Below are positions 1-10,575 of a stretch of 64,000 nucleotides of DNA, in pieces. This DNA comes from Pseudoalteromonas sp. Z1A8. GTDB lineage: Bacteria; Pseudomonadota; Gammaproteobacteria; Enterobacterales; Alteromonadaceae. The notes beneath the pieces are model-generated. The model was given only the letters and a program-made list of their open reading frames with translations, had not been told where the DNA came from and searched no databases. Each line of letters starts with the position of its first letter. Position 1 is the first letter of the stretch. The stretch covers positions 19,955 through 83,954 of the forward strand of contig NZ_WTLB01000016.1 of the NCBI RefSeq assembly GCF_011378855.1. The letters run 5' to 3'. The position numbers were made by a program, and so were the translations under genes.

Positions 1-894
1 GACACAAATCCTGCCAAAGATTTATTACTACAAATGGCTAATGCCGTTCATACCCGTAATTTTGACGCCTCGTTTGTGGTTGTTAAAGGTAAAACAATGG
101 AACCCTACCGCTGGGTGCATGCTTTACAAGGTGACACAGAACTTGAGCATTTAAGTTTACTTAATGGTGCTGGCCTAGAAATGGTGCGCATTAATAACCA
201 AGTTACTTATTTTGAACCTCAGTCTGAACCCTATTCTCTAAAAACAGATTCAATAGCTGGACCAATTCCTGAAGTACTTTTTAAAGATATAGATCGCTTA
301 AGTGCGCACTATGACTTTGTGCTTGGCGGAAAGGGTCGTATCGCAGGGCGTGCTGCACAGTTAGTTCGCATAGAGTCCAAAGACGAGTATAAATATAATT
401 ATTGGATTTGGCTGGATATGGAATCGTCGTTGTTATTAAAAGCAGCATACGTAAACCATGAAGGTGAAGCCTTAGAGCAATTACAACTTACGCATATTAG
501 TGTGACAGAGCAGCCAGCCAGTATGCTACTTGAAGTACTTAATCGAAACTTTCCAACGCCTTTACCAAATGATGCACTTATAAACGAAGATAGTGCTGCC
601 ACCAACTGGAAAATAAGTTGGTTACCAGATGGTTTTGAGTTACTAAAATCAGATAGGCATAAGCTCGATTTAAATAATGAATTAACTGACTATTACTTGT
701 TCTCTGATGGTTTTGTTGAAATTTCGGTATTTATTCAGCGCCCATTGCCAGGTAAGCGTTTAAGCGGAGCACTAACCTCTGGTGCAACGACAGTATATGT
801 GCATAATGGCGGTAATTTTGATGTATCGGTTGTTGGTAATGTACCGAGTATGACCGCAAAAGCGATTGCAGAGTCAGTTACTCGCGCATTATAA
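1..894 (+). CDS. rseB: RseB, periplasmic sigma-E regulator (5' end cut by window)
   Basis: RseB (MucB) binds the periplasmic part of the anti-sigma factor RseA and protects it from DegS until lipopolysaccharide or outer-membrane stress signals displace it. The frame is open to the first base of the window, so the signal peptide and true start lie upstream; the ATG at 34 is internal. Family features seen are the N-terminal lipoprotein-carrier-like fold with YFEP and the segment DIDRLSAHYDFVLGGKGRIA, then the smaller C-terminal domain beginning near SWLPDGFE and ending TAKAIAESV. rseC follows 19 bases after the stop, as in the rpoE-rseA-rseB-rseC operon, so rpoE and rseA should lie just outside. 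Confidence 0.93.
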   Translation, partial: DTNPAKDLLLQMANAVHTRNFDASFVVVKGKTMEPYRWVHALQGDTELEHLSLLNGAGLEMVRINNQVTYFEPQSEPYSLKTDSIAGPIPEVLFKDIDRLSAHYDFVLGGKGRIAGRAAQLVRIESKDEYKYNYWIWLDMESSLLLKAAYVNHEGEALEQLQLTHISVTEQPASMLLEVLNRNFPTPLPNDALINEDSAATNWKISWLPDGFELLKSDRHKLDLNNELTDYYLFSDGFVEISVFIQRPLPGKRLSGALTSGATTVYVHNGGNFDVSVVGNVPSMTAKAIAESVTRAL

Positions 895-913
895 ACGATT
901 CGTAAGGATTGTT

Positions 914-1363
914 ATGATTGAACAAACCCTCACTATTGTGGCCCTTGATGGCCACATTGCTCATTTAGAAGCAGAGCAAAAACAAGCTTGTGAAGGCTGT
1001 AACGGTCGTTGTGGTTCACAAGTGTTTGGTAAGCTATTTGGCACTGCAAAAAAAACCTTCCCCTATAAATTTGAATCCCCGGTCGAAGTGGGTCAAAAAG
1101 TTACCTTATCACTTGATGATAGTCATGTAGTTAGGCATGCTTTTGCTGTTTACATGTTACCGCTCCTTTTAAGCTTGGTTTTTGCATTTATTGCGGCGCA
1201 ATTATTTATGGCTCCCGAAGGTTGGCAGATTTTAGCAGCAGCTTTAGGTGGTGTTACTGGCTTTTTTATAGCTAAAACTCGTGTGAAATCGCTAAAGCAC
1301 GATATAAAAGTTATAAAAATTCATCCAATTAGTATCCCTTTAACTCAAATAGATGGTGATTGA
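914..1363 (+). CDS. rseC: RseC / MucC family membrane protein
   Basis: Inner-membrane protein of 149 residues from the sigma-E operon. RseC/MucC proteins modulate sigma-E activity mildly and have been linked to SoxR reduction and thiamine synthesis in other species. A cysteine cluster (CEGCNGRCGS) near residue 30 matches the family's Cys-rich motif. Two hydrophobic helices follow (AFAVYMLPLLLSLVFAFIAA and a second around GWQILAAALGGVTGFF). The start at 914 is chosen because AAGGA lies seven bases upstream and the protein then begins MIEQ; the longer frame from 866 runs into rseB. The short basic tail after the second helix is probably cytoplasmic. Confidence 0.88.
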   Translation: MIEQTLTIVALDGHIAHLEAEQKQACEGCNGRCGSQVFGKLFGTAKKTFPYKFESPVEVGQKVTLSLDDSHVVRHAFAVYMLPLLLSLVFAFIAAQLFMAPEGWQILAAALGGVTGFFIAKTRVKSLKHDIKVIKIHPISIPLTQIDGD

Positions 1364-1638
1364 CGCCAATTAAATGTAAAATTGCCGTTTTATACCAAAG
1401 TAACTTGGAAATACAGGGAACCGTGGTTTTTTAAATTATTTTATCTGACTGAATTATTTAAGTTAAGTAAACATAACTTGTTGTTATTCAATAAATAAAA
1501 TGGTTATAACCCATCTTAAAAAGCATTCGTGATGTTTGTTATATACAAATTTAGCTTATGGCATCCTATAGCAAGTATTTTCAAGTCACTTAGGTATTCA
1601 TATTTAGTCCATTAAAATAGAAGTATAGAATCCAGTTT

Positions 1639-3426
1639 ATGAAGCATATCCGTAATTTTTCGATCATCGCCCATATTGACCATGGTAAATCGACCCTTTC
1701 AGATCGTTTGATCCAAGTTTGTGGCGGTTTAACCGACCGTGAAATGCAAAAACAAGTTTTGGATTCAATGGATATTGAGCGCGAACGTGGTATTACCATT
1801 AAAGCGCAAAGTGTAACGTTGAATTATAAAGCGAACGATGGCGAAACTTATCAACTTAATTTCATTGATACTCCAGGACACGTTGATTTTACGTATGAAG
1901 TATCACGTTCTTTAGCTGCATGTGAAGGTGCACTACTTGTTGTTGATGCAGGCCAAGGCGTTGAAGCGCAAACATTAGCTAACTGTTACACCGCTATTGA
2001 AATGGAATTAGAAGTAATACCAGTACTTAATAAAATCGATTTACCGCAAGCGGATCCTTTACGTGTTGCAGAAGAAATTGAAGAAATTATTGGTATTGAT
2101 GCTCTTGATGCAGTGCAATGTAGCGCTAAAACGGGTGTAGGTATTGCCGAAGTACTTGAAATGATTGTTAGAGATGTTCCGCCACCAGTAGGCGACAAAG
2201 ACGCACCTTTACAAGCGCTTATTATTGATTCTTGGTTTGACCCGTACCAAGGCGTTGTATCACTAGTGCGTATTAAGCACGGTGAACTACGCACGGGCGA
2301 CAAAATAAAAATAATGTCGAACGAGCATATACATACAGCTGACCAAGTAGGTGTGTTTACACCTAAGCAAACTAACACCGGTATTTTAAGAACCGGTGAG
2401 GTAGGGTTTGTTATTGCCGGTATTAAAGAGATACATGGTGCGCCAGTGGGCGATACTATTACTCATCAAAAAAATGCGGCTCCACTTCGCTTACCAGGCT
2501 TTCAAAAAATAAAACCTCAGGTTTATGCAGGTATGTTCCCAATTGCATCTGATGAGTATGAATCATTCCGTGATGCACTTAACAAATTAAGCTTAAACGA
2601 TGCGTCGTTATTCTTTGAACCAGAGAATTCAACTGCGCTAGGTTTTGGTTTCCGCTGTGGCTTTTTAGGTATGCTGCACATGGAAATCATTCAAGAGCGT
2701 TTAGAGCGTGAATACGATATTGATTTAATTACAACGGCACCTACGGTAATCTATGAGGTAGTTACTAAAGAAGGTACATTCCAGATTGATAACCCGTCTG
2801 ATTTACCTGCAGTAAACGATATTGTAGAAATTCGTGAGCCGATTGTTGAAGCTAATATTCTGGTACCACAAGAATACCTAGGTAACGTTATTACCTTGTG
2901 TATTGAAAAACGTGGTAGCCAAACAAAAATGACTTATCACGGAAAGCAAGTAGCTGTTACATATGAGCTACCTATGGCTGAAGTGGTAATGGACTTTTTT
3001 GATAAATTAAAATCAACAAGTCGTGGTTTTGCGTCGCTTGATTATAACTTTAAACACTTTCAAACATCAGATATGGTGCGTGTTGATATTTTAATTAATA
3101 GTGAGCGTGTTGATGCACTTGCGATTATTGTTCACCGAGATGGTGCGCAGTCTCGTGGTCGTCAGTTAGCTGATGCATTAAAAGAGCTTATTCCACGTCA
3201 AATGTTTGATATCGCTATTCAAGCAGCTATCGGACAACATGTTATTGCTCGTACTACGGTAAAACAGTTACGTAAAAACGTAATTGCTAAGTGTTACGGT
3301 GGCGATGTGAGCCGTAAGAAAAAGCTACTTAAAAAGCAAAAAGATGGTAAAAAACGTATGAAGCAAGTAGGTAATGTTGAAGTACCTCAAGAAGCGTTTT
3401 TAGCTATTTTAAAAGTTGGTAAATAA
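1639..3426 (+). CDS. lepA: Elongation factor 4 (LepA), ribosome-associated GTPase
   Basis: LepA is a translational GTPase related to EF-G that acts on stalled or assembling ribosomes. At 595 residues it has the usual family length. G-domain motifs are in order: AHIDHGKS (11-18), DTPGH, and NKIDLP, followed by EF-G-like domains II, III and V and the LepA-specific basic C-terminal domain ([19 protein letters not shown]). It heads a tightly packed run lepA-lepB-rnc-era-recO-pdxJ, the classical gammaproteobacterial order. The 275-bp gap upstream probably carries the operon promoter; no strong consensus could be fixed by eye, though a GGTTATAACC palindrome sits there near 1503. Confidence 0.98.
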   Translation: MKHIRNFSIIAHIDHGKSTLSDRLIQVCGGLTDREMQKQVLDSMDIERERGITIKAQSVTLNYKANDGETYQLNFIDTPGHVDFTYEVSRSLAACEGALLVVDAGQGVEAQTLANCYTAIEMELEVIPVLNKIDLPQADPLRVAEEIEEIIGIDALDAVQCSAKTGVGIAEVLEMIVRDVPPPVGDKDAPLQALIIDSWFDPYQGVVSLVRIKHGELRTGDKIKIMSNEHIHTADQVGVFTPKQTNTGILRTGEVGFVIAGIKEIHGAPVGDTITHQKNAAPLRLPGFQKIKPQVYAGMFPIASDEYESFRDALNKLSLNDASLFFEPENSTALGFGFRCGFLGMLHMEIIQERLEREYDIDLITTAPTVIYEVVTKEGTFQIDNPSDLPAVNDIVEIREPIVEANILVPQEYLGNVITLCIEKRGSQTKMTYHGKQVAVTYELPMAEVVMDFFDKLKSTSRGFASLDYNFKHFQTSDMVRVDILINSERVDALAIIVHRDGAQSRGRQLADALKELIPRQMFDIAIQAAIGQHVIARTTVKQLRKNVIAKCYGGDVSRKKKLLKKQKDGKKRMKQVGNVEVPQEAFLAILKVGK

Positions 3427-3442
3427 AAACAAAGGATTATAA

Positions 3443-4378
3443 ATGGCTGGTTATTTTTCAGTTTTATTGGTGCTGTTAACTTTAGGCTCAGGCTTAATAT
3501 GGTTAATAGATCACTTAATGTATGCTCCTAAAAGGCAGGAGCGTTTAGCGATAGCGCAAACGTCTGCTGGGGCTCCGTTAGATGAAGAAACTGCGGCATT
3601 AATTGCACCAGAACCAGTACTAACAGAAACCGCAAAATCGATTTTTCCGATGATTGCAGCAATTACTATTTTTAGATCATTTATTTTTGAACCGTTTCAG
3701 ATTCCATCTGGTTCAATGATGCCTACACTACTAGTAGGTGACTTTATTTTAGTACAAAAGTATTCATATGGAATAAAAGACCCAGTTTGGCGCACTCAGT
3801 TAGTTGATGTCGGTGAGCCTGAACGTGGTGATATTGTTGTTTTTAAATACCCTTTAGATGAAAGTGTTGACTATATTAAACGTACGATTGGTTTACCTGG
3901 CGATAAAATTGTTTATCGTGATAAACGTTTGTATATTCAGCCAAACTGTAAAGAAGGCGAAACCCAACAGGGTGAGCTTTTATGTAATGAATTCAATAAA
4001 ATTGATTTTAAACTAATTAATGATAACGAATTTAAACAAGGCCCAATGCCTCTAGCTCGTGTGAATGAAAATTTGACAACAGTTACGCATGATATATTAA
4101 TCAACCCACAAGCGCCTGAGAGAAAAGGGCGTTACTACCAGCAACCGGGCACGCCTTCTGATGAATGGACTGTTCCTGCTGATCATTATTTTATGATGGG
4201 TGATAACCGCGACAACAGCCAAGATGGTCGCTTTTGGGGCTTTGTACCAAAAGAAAACTTGGTGGGTAAAGCTGTCTTTATATGGATGAGTTTTGAATTT
4301 GAGAATGGCCCTGATGATATTTTACCAGGATGGGTTCCAACTGGTGTTCGCTTTGAGCGCCTAGGTAATATTCAGTAA
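3443..4378 (+). CDS. lepB: Signal peptidase I (LepB)
   Basis: Inner-membrane serine protease that removes signal peptides from exported preproteins. Two N-terminal transmembrane stretches are visible (residues 4-25 and about 66-82). The catalytic serine is Ser91 in PSGSMMPTL and the general-base lysine is Lys146 in [11 protein letters not shown], almost the same numbering as E. coli Ser90/Lys145. The conserved box [12 protein letters not shown] lies in the C-terminal half. Length is 311 residues, typical for the gamma group. AAGGATTATAA before the ATG supplies the ribosome site, 16 bases after lepA. Confidence 0.98.
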   Translation: MAGYFSVLLVLLTLGSGLIWLIDHLMYAPKRQERLAIAQTSAGAPLDEETAALIAPEPVLTETAKSIFPMIAAITIFRSFIFEPFQIPSGSMMPTLLVGDFILVQKYSYGIKDPVWRTQLVDVGEPERGDIVVFKYPLDESVDYIKRTIGLPGDKIVYRDKRLYIQPNCKEGETQQGELLCNEFNKIDFKLINDNEFKQGPMPLARVNENLTTVTHDILINPQAPERKGRYYQQPGTPSDEWTVPADHYFMMGDNRDNSQDGRFWGFVPKENLVGKAVFIWMSFEFENGPDDILPGWVPTGVRFERLGNIQ

Positions 4379-4380
4379 CG

Positions 4381-5058
4381 ATGAAAAAAAATGTAACAGA
4401 ATTATATAAAAAAATTGGCTATGAATTCGCTGATCAAGGTTTACTTGAGCAAGCAATGACGCACCGTAGCCACAAAGGTCAACATAATGAGCGACTAGAA
4501 TTTTTAGGCGACTCTATTTTAAGCTTTGTGATTGCCAATGCACTTTATGCCAAATTTCCTAAAGCGCGTGAAGGCGATTTAAGCCGCATGCGTTCAACGC
4601 TTGTGCGTGGTCAAACACTTGCCGAGTTTGGTCTTGAATTTGGTCTAGGCGACTATTTACGCTTAGGGCCGGGCGAGCTTAAAAGTGGCGGATTCCGTCG
4701 CGAGTCAACGCTTGCTGATGCAGTAGAAGCTATTATAGGTGCTGCATTTTTAGATTCAGGTATCGACAGCTGTGGCAATCTGATATTGGCGTGGTACCAA
4801 TCACGTTTGGATGCTATTTCACCAGGGCTTAACCAGAAAGATCCTAAAACCCTGCTGCAAGAGTATTTGCAAGCCCGTAAATTATCTTTACCGGGCTACA
4901 CTGTGGTTGATACACAAGGCCAAGCACACAATCAAACATTCACGGTTGAATGTATTGTTGATGGAATGGATAGCATAATTTCTGTTGGTAGCTCGCGCCG
5001 TAAGGCCGAACAAAAAGCTGCTGAAAAAGCATTGAAGATAATTAAAAATGAACCTTGA
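4381..5058 (+). CDS. rnc: Ribonuclease III
   Basis: Double-strand-specific endoribonuclease that processes rRNA precursors and structured mRNAs. The signature ERLEFLGDS is at residues 37-45, with the second acidic cluster at [10 protein letters not shown], followed by a C-terminal double-stranded-RNA-binding domain ([12 protein letters not shown] through [14 protein letters not shown]). The gene begins two bases after lepB and its last 11 bases overlap the start of era, so the pair is probably translationally coupled. In E. coli RNase III autoregulates its own operon leader; no comparable leader hairpin was identified here because the operon starts further upstream. Confidence 0.98.
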   Translation: MKKNVTELYKKIGYEFADQGLLEQAMTHRSHKGQHNERLEFLGDSILSFVIANALYAKFPKAREGDLSRMRSTLVRGQTLAEFGLEFGLGDYLRLGPGELKSGGFRRESTLADAVEAIIGAAFLDSGIDSCGNLILAWYQSRLDAISPGLNQKDPKTLLQEYLQARKLSLPGYTVVDTQGQAHNQTFTVECIVDGMDSIISVGSSRRKAEQKAAEKALKIIKNEP

Positions 5059-5980
5059 TACCTTAATACAGCCTCATGAACGTGATGTAGATACATTTTG
5101 TGGAATGGTTGCCATTGTTGGTCGACCTAATGTAGGTAAATCGACTTTGCTTAATGAAATCATTGAGCAAAAAGTGAGTATTACCTCACGTAAACCACAA
5201 ACTACACGCCATCGTATTATGGGTATTCATACTGTTGATAAACACCAAGCGGTATACATAGATACACCGGGTCTACACGTTGAAGAAAAGCGTGCTATTA
5301 ACCGTTTAATGAACCGAGCAGCGTCTAGTTCTATTGGCGATGTAGAGCTTATTATTTTTGTCGTTGAAGGCACTCATTGGAATGCCGATGACGATATGGT
5401 GCTTAATAAAGTATCGCAAAGTGGTAAACCTGTATTATTAGTTATTAATAAAATTGACCAAGTTAAAGACCGTGACCTTGTGCTACCTCATATGAAGTGG
5501 TTAAGTGACAAGTTTGATTTTGTTGGAATTATGCCAGTATCAGCAACGCAAGGTAAAAACGTTGATTTAATTAAAGCAGAAGTAACTAAACGTTTACCGC
5601 CTTGCGAGTTTTATTTCCCAGAAGATTACGTAACAGACCGCTCGATGCGTTTTATGGCGGCTGAAGTTATCCGTGAAAAACTAATGCGTTTTATGGGTGA
5701 AGAATTACCGTATTCAGTGACTGTTGAAATTGAGCAATTTAAGTGGCAAGACAACGGTATTTGGCATATCAATGGGTTGATTCTTGTTGAGCGCGAAACG
5801 CAAAAACGCATGGTTATTGGTAATAAAGGCGAAAAGCTAAAAACCATTGGCCGTGAAGCCCGTAAAGACATTGAAGAAATGCTTGATAACAAAGTATTTT
5901 TAGAACTTTGGGTTAAAGTGAAGTCAGGTTGGGCTGATGATGAACGTGCACTAAGAAGCTTAGGTTACAGTGAAGACTAA
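5048..5980 (+). CDS. era: GTPase Era, 30S ribosome assembly factor
   Basis: Essential Ras-like GTPase that binds the 3' end of 16S rRNA during small-subunit maturation. Motifs: P-loop GRPNVGKST (25-33), DTPGLH, NKID, and a C-terminal KH domain with [20 protein letters not shown]. The protein is 310 residues, slightly longer than E. coli Era owing to about 14 extra N-terminal residues. The ATG at 5048 lies inside rnc; the later Met20 would leave too little upstream of the P-loop, so 5048 is preferred. recO follows after 20 bases. Confidence 0.98.
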   Translation: MNLDTLIQPHERDVDTFCGMVAIVGRPNVGKSTLLNEIIEQKVSITSRKPQTTRHRIMGIHTVDKHQAVYIDTPGLHVEEKRAINRLMNRAASSSIGDVELIIFVVEGTHWNADDDMVLNKVSQSGKPVLLVINKIDQVKDRDLVLPHMKWLSDKFDFVGIMPVSATQGKNVDLIKAEVTKRLPPCEFYFPEDYVTDRSMRFMAAEVIREKLMRFMGEELPYSVTVEIEQFKWQDNGIWHINGLILVERETQKRMVIGNKGEKLKTIGREARKDIEEMLDNKVFLELWVKVKSGWADDERALRSLGYSED

Positions 5981-6000
5981 ACCAAGCAGTAGCTTAGTGA

Positions 6001-6693
6001 ATGGATAGCGACTTTTACACCGCATATTTATTACATCGGCGTCCTTATAGTGACTCTCAAGTAATGTTAGATATGCTTGTAGAAGGCGTGGGCCAGCTAA
6101 GAATGCTGGCCCGAATTAGTGGTCGCCAGGCCACTAAACATAAAGCACAACTTCAGCCGTTTCAGGCACTCCTTGTTAATTACAGCGGCAAGTACGATCT
6201 AAAATATATCAATAAATTTGAACTGCATGGTAACTCGCACTTTTTAAAAGGCGATGAGCTTTATTGTGGCTTTTATTTAAATGAGCTTACCAATCGCATA
6301 GTGCCTGTTAACGAGCCCATTGAACAAGTATTTGAGCTATATAAATCTCACCTAGGAAACCTAAACAGCGGAGCCAATTTACAAGAAGTGCTTCGCTCGT
6401 ACGAATTTCAATTATTGGAATTACTCGGTTATGGCGTGGATTTTAGTTTTGACGCCAGCGGTGAGCCAATAGATGAAAAGCAAACGTATAGTTATTTCCC
6501 CGAACTTGGTTTTTTAGTACAGGAAGATACGCGTTCTGGATTTAGCGGCAAACAACTTAATGCCATAGCTAATCATGACTTTAGCCAAAGCGATGTGCTA
6601 TATATGGCAAAGCAATTAAGCCGCTATTTATTAAAACCCTTATTAGGTAGTAAACCATTAAAAAGCCGTGAGCTATTTATGGCCTCTCAATAA
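6001..6693 (+). CDS. recO: DNA repair protein RecO
   Basis: RecO works with RecR, and with RecF at gaps, to load RecA onto SSB-coated single-stranded DNA and to anneal strands. The 230-residue product opens with the N-terminal OB fold ([20 protein letters not shown] and the [12 protein letters not shown] segment) followed by the helical domain with [18 protein letters not shown]. Its position directly after era is the normal gammaproteobacterial arrangement. No strong Shine-Dalgarno sequence precedes the ATG, suggesting coupling to era translation. pdxJ starts 22 bases downstream. Confidence 0.95.
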   Translation: MDSDFYTAYLLHRRPYSDSQVMLDMLVEGVGQLRMLARISGRQATKHKAQLQPFQALLVNYSGKYDLKYINKFELHGNSHFLKGDELYCGFYLNELTNRIVPVNEPIEQVFELYKSHLGNLNSGANLQEVLRSYEFQLLELLGYGVDFSFDASGEPIDEKQTYSYFPELGFLVQEDTRSGFSGKQLNAIANHDFSQSDVLYMAKQLSRYLLKPLLGSKPLKSRELFMASQ

Positions 6694-6715
6694 ACGTAAT
6701 TTTACAGGTAAGAAA

Positions 6716-7447
6716 ATGAAAGATATTCTTTTGGGTGTAAACGTAGATCATATTGCAACACTTCGCCAAGCGCGTGGAACAAATTACCCAGATCCCGCTC
6801 ATGCAGCCAGTGTAGCAGAGCATGCAGGGGCAGACGGTATTACGATTCACTTACGTGAAGACAGACGCCATATTCAAGATCGCGACGTTTATGTGATGGC
6901 TAAAACCATTCAAACGCGTATGAATCTTGAAACAGCTGTTACCGATGAAATGATAAAAATAGCGCTTGAAGTAAAACCTGAGTATGTGTGCCTAGTGCCT
7001 GAAAAACGTGAAGAACTAACCACCGAGGGCGGCTTAGACGTAGCGGGCAATATAGATAAAATTAAAGCCGCAACAAAAACACTTACCGACGCGGGCATAA
7101 AAGTATCGTTATTTATTGATGCAGATAAAGCACAATTAGACGCAGCCAAAGAGTGTGGTGCCCCTTATGTAGAAATACACACTGGTGCGTACGCTGATGC
7201 AACAAATGACACTGATTTACACAAAGAATTAGAGCATATTCGTGAAGGTGTTCAATACGCAGCAAGCTTAGGTTTGATTGTTAACGCTGGCCATGGTCTT
7301 CATTATCATAACGTTAAACCCATTGCCGCGATGCCTGAGATTTACGAGCTAAATATTGGCCACGCTATTATTGCTCGTGCAGCGATAGATGGACTCGATA
7401 AAGCCGTACGCGACATGAAACGATTAATGATTGAAGCAAGAATGTAA
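6716..7447 (+). CDS. pdxJ: Pyridoxine 5'-phosphate synthase (PdxJ)
   Basis: PdxJ condenses 3-amino-1-hydroxyacetone phosphate with 1-deoxyxylulose 5-phosphate to give pyridoxine phosphate in the DXP-dependent vitamin B6 pathway. The TIM-barrel opening [18 protein letters not shown], the [16 protein letters not shown] segment and the late phosphate-binding [11 protein letters not shown] are all present. The start at 6716 (243 residues, MKDILLGVN) is chosen over the upstream ATG at 6668, which lies inside recO and adds a non-homologous leader. The stop codon TAA at 7445-7447 abuts a repeat element: the last base of the codon is the first base of its inverted terminus. Confidence 0.97.
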   Translation: MKDILLGVNVDHIATLRQARGTNYPDPAHAASVAEHAGADGITIHLREDRRHIQDRDVYVMAKTIQTRMNLETAVTDEMIKIALEVKPEYVCLVPEKREELTTEGGLDVAGNIDKIKAATKTLTDAGIKVSLFIDADKAQLDAAKECGAPYVEIHTGAYADATNDTDLHKELEHIREGVQYAASLGLIVNAGHGLHYHNVKPIAAMPEIYELNIGHAIIARAAIDGLDKAVRDMKRLMIEARM

Positions 7448-7608
7448 TACCAATTCGCAATAATACTTAATCAATTTGAGGGATTAAATCTGACGCTAAC
7501 TGCGTTAAAAATTTCTGATATAGAACAACTAAATAACGAAATTTTTGCCTGGTTATCGACACGATTTTCTCACCTCAGAATAGATCACTTAATTAAGCGA
7601 ATTGGTAT
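7447..7608. repeat. 162-bp MITE-like intergenic palindrome, copy 1
   Basis: Perfect 12-bp inverted termini ATACCAATTCGC (7447-7458) and GCGAATTGGTAT (7597-7608) bound this element. A second copy of exactly the same length lies at 16714-16875. The interior shares long blocks with that copy, including ACTGCGTTAAAAATT and ATATAGAACAACTA. There is no coding capacity. It looks like a non-autonomous miniature element or REP-like family; mobility is inferred from the termini and the repeated copy, not shown. Confidence 0.85.
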
Positions 7609-7644
7609 AATACCTGCCAATATAAGTATTTAAACAGCTTAATT

Positions 7645-7673
7645 AAAAAACGCGGTTAATACCGCGTTTTTTT
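7645..7673. terminator. Bidirectional terminator between pdxJ and barA
   Basis: AAAAAACGCGGT and ACCGCGTTTTTTT form a GC-rich stem around a TAAT loop, with T-runs in both directions. It sits between the converging pdxJ operon (plus) and barA (minus) and can serve both. Confidence 0.9.
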
Positions 7674-7691
7674 GTATCTAAAATTCAAAGC

Positions 7692-10466
7692 TTATCTTTG
7701 TAGCTCAGTTACATTTGCATCAGCAAGTAAGTTTTCAAGCTCGTCTTGTAACTCAAATAATTCAGGTTCAATATTTTCTAGCAAGCATTTATTTTTAAGC
7801 GATGTTTCAATTGTTTCTGCAAGTGATTTTAGTTTTGGTACACCGGTGTAGCAACATGCACCATGAAACTTATGAACAATACTTAACACTTGTTGGCAAT
7901 CGTTACTCTCTATCGCTTTAGCAAGCAATGTAAGAGTTTCAGGGACGCTTAAAAGTAACATATTAAGCATCTCTAGCGCTAATTCGTTCTTGCCGCCAGC
8001 ACGCTGCAGGGCTTGTGCCCAGTCAATGCGACTGCTTTGAAATGGTGCTGGGCTTTGTGGTGTATCTGTTTTCGCTTTATCACGATTAATCGGGGTTTGT
8101 GGACTGTGGTCGCTAATGATTTGTTTAAGCATATCCTCATCAATAGGCTTAGTTAAATAGCCTTTAAAGCCATCTTTTAGTAGTTGCTCTTTTTCGCTTT
8201 GAAGGGCATGGGCCGTTACTGCAATAATTGGCGTATCTTCATTTAATGATGATTCGCGAATAAGCTTACACGCTGTAATACCATCCATTATCGGCATTTG
8301 GATATCCATAAAAATCACATCATATTTATGGCTTTTACTTAGACTATAAGCTTGAGAACCATTATGCGCAGTTTCTACTGTTTCAATTTGCTCGCATAAA
8401 AGCGTTCGAATAAGCTTTAAGTTGGCATCATTATCATCAACAACTAATACTTTTAACTGCAGCAAAGCTTGATCGTTTTGCTCAATATTATGAGTAGGGT
8501 GGTCAAGTCTGTAAGGCGCAGCAAGTACTTCACATAATTTACGATGATTAAGCGGTTTGCTCAAACACGCATCAGCACCGCTACCAATAAACGCTTCTCT
8601 CATATTGTGCGATACAGTATTAAGCATTAAATATAAGTAGTCAGTAGATTCACGCACGGCTTTTACGTAGCTTTTTAGCTGCTGCATATCATCAACAGAT
8701 GCCATATGACCAATTAAGCAAATATCATATTTATATTCACTATTTTTTATAGCGTCTAAAAAGCTGGTCTCGTTAAAGCATGCTGTTACGCTTGATTCCC
8801 ACTGGGTCAATAACGAAAGTACAGCATGGTGTGTATGCTCATGCGGCTCTAAATATAAAATACGCTTACCAATGAGCGATTTAGTTGGCAAGTCGTTAGT
8901 AAATACATGATTTGGTAAACTAAACACACTGTTAAACGTAAAACAGGTACCGTTACCTGGCGCAGAGTTTAATGTTATGCGACCACTCATCGCTTCAACA
9001 ATATGCTTGGTAATGATAAGGCCAAGACCTGTTCCACCAAACTTACGTGTAATACTTGAATCGGCTTGCCCAAATGGAGTAAATAAAGAGTCTTGCTTAT
9101 CCATTGGTATACCCACACCAGTATCGGTTACTGCCACAAGTAAAGAGGTACGTTCGTTGTCGAGTAACCGATGGCTTATGTCGACCTTAATGGAGCCTTT
9201 TTCAGTAAATTTAATCGCATTACTTAATAGGTTTATCAGCACTTGTTTAAAGCGAGTGGGATCGCCTGTTAAGTCATCTGGTACTTGTTGGTTAATGTAA
9301 ATGGATAGCTCTAATTGTTTATCGTGTGCGCTAGGAGCGAGTAGTGTCATCACTTCATTTACAGCATCACGAAGTTGAAACTGAATCGACTCAAGTTCCA
9401 TTGCACCCGCTTCTAGTTTGGAGAAATCTAGAATGTCGCTAATAATAGTCATTAAACTATTTGCTGATAGCATAATAGTATCGAGATAATCTTTTTGATG
9501 TTTATTTAGCGGGGTTTTATAAAGCTGGCGTGTAAATCCAATAACACCATTTAACGGAGTACGAAGTTCGTGGCTCATTTTAGCTAAAAAGTCTGATTTT
9601 ACGCGGTTAGCATCTTGAGCTTCTTTTTTTGCAAACGAGAGCTCTATATTTGAAGTTTCGTATTGCTCTAGTGTTTCGCGGTAGTCGCTCGTTGCTTGAT
9701 CAATATTTTTTTGCATTTCATCTTTTTGCATCACCATAGTGTGTGCAATGGTATTTAAGCCTTCTCGCAATAGCTCAAATTCACCTATCATGTTGTCGTT
9801 AAGGCCAGTACTTCTTTTACCTTCGACTAACTTGTCGGTTGCAAGTACTAACTTATTAAGCGGCGTCATAAACATGCGGCTTAACCTTAAAGCTAAAATT
9901 GCTGCAAACACTAACGATAAAATAATGACAATACCGCTAATTAATAAAGCACGTTGCTGCCCTATAACCGCTTGGTCTTTGTTTAGCTGTATAATAACGG
10001 TGCCCAGGGATGACTGAAAAGCCGATGGATCCCATTTAGAGTCGTGACTTGTATGATTAATAATGGGAGTGAAAAACGTAATAAGCTTATCAGTTTTTTG
10101 CACATGAGTTGTTTTTAAATTTATGAGCGTTTTTTGATTAATTAACTTTTCAAATGAGCGGTGATAATTACTCGTCATTAATAGCGCATTATTTTTATCA
10201 AAAATAGCAATCGACTTAATTGTAGGGGAGTGCTTGTTATGTGTGTAGCTTATAAGTCGATTCAATAGTTGTTTGTTTTTTTCGAGCATGGGTTGCTCAA
10301 GCGCAATAGCAAGGGGTTCAGAAATAGTAGTACCTTGCTGATATAAAATTTCATCAAGCTCAATGTAACGATTTATTGTAAAATAGCCACCAAGTAGTAA
10401 TCCTATGATCACCGTTGGGATCAGGGTCAGTGTTAAAACAGAATCGCGTAAGCCTAATTTGGTCAT
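7692..10466 (-). CDS. barA: BarA/GacS-type hybrid sensor histidine kinase
   Basis: Membrane-bound tripartite kinase expected to phosphorylate the UvrY/GacA response regulator and so control the Csr/Rsm small-RNA system. Visible order in 924 residues: transmembrane helix about 11-30, periplasmic loop, helix about 173-195, HAMP, coiled coil, phospho-acceptor His299 in SHELRTPLNG, ATPase boxes NAIKFTEKG and GGTGLGL, a degenerate receiver (about 534-650) with Gly586 where the aspartate should be, a true receiver with Asp721 in FMDIQMPIMDG, and a C-terminal HPt domain with His865 in HKFHGA. Divergent from rlmD, matching the barA/rlmD pairing of E. coli. The partner regulator is not in this window. 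Confidence 0.95.
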   Translation of the reverse strand: MTKLGLRDSVLTLTLIPTVIIGLLLGGYFTINRYIELDEILYQQGTTISEPLAIALEQPMLEKNKQLLNRLISYTHNKHSPTIKSIAIFDKNNALLMTSNYHRSFEKLINQKTLINLKTTHVQKTDKLITFFTPIINHTSHDSKWDPSAFQSSLGTVIIQLNKDQAVIGQQRALLISGIVIILSLVFAAILALRLSRMFMTPLNKLVLATDKLVEGKRSTGLNDNMIGEFELLREGLNTIAHTMVMQKDEMQKNIDQATSDYRETLEQYETSNIELSFAKKEAQDANRVKSDFLAKMSHELRTPLNGVIGFTRQLYKTPLNKHQKDYLDTIMLSANSLMTIISDILDFSKLEAGAMELESIQFQLRDAVNEVMTLLAPSAHDKQLELSIYINQQVPDDLTGDPTRFKQVLINLLSNAIKFTEKGSIKVDISHRLLDNERTSLLVAVTDTGVGIPMDKQDSLFTPFGQADSSITRKFGGTGLGLIITKHIVEAMSGRITLNSAPGNGTCFTFNSVFSLPNHVFTNDLPTKSLIGKRILYLEPHEHTHHAVLSLLTQWESSVTACFNETSFLDAIKNSEYKYDICLIGHMASVDDMQQLKSYVKAVRESTDYLYLMLNTVSHNMREAFIGSGADACLSKPLNHRKLCEVLAAPYRLDHPTHNIEQNDQALLQLKVLVVDDNDANLKLIRTLLCEQIETVETAHNGSQAYSLSKSHKYDVIFMDIQMPIMDGITACKLIRESSLNEDTPIIAVTAHALQSEKEQLLKDGFKGYLTKPIDEDMLKQIISDHSPQTPINRDKAKTDTPQSPAPFQSSRIDWAQALQRAGGKNELALEMLNMLLLSVPETLTLLAKAIESNDCQQVLSIVHKFHGACCYTGVPKLKSLAETIETSLKNKCLLENIEPELFELQDELENLLADANVTELQR

Positions 10467-10575
10467 AATGGGAGCGTTTTATCGTTATTAGTATGGTCTG
10501 AGTATATACGGTTCAACACGCATTCTAAAGCATCTAAATATAGGTGCTTCATAAATAAAGTGAAGGTAATGCCTA

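Noticed and set aside
1380..1410. Possible third copy of the ATACCAATT element in the lepA upstream region
   Set aside because: Only TATACCAA resembles the terminus; the conserved interior blocks and a matching right end are missing.
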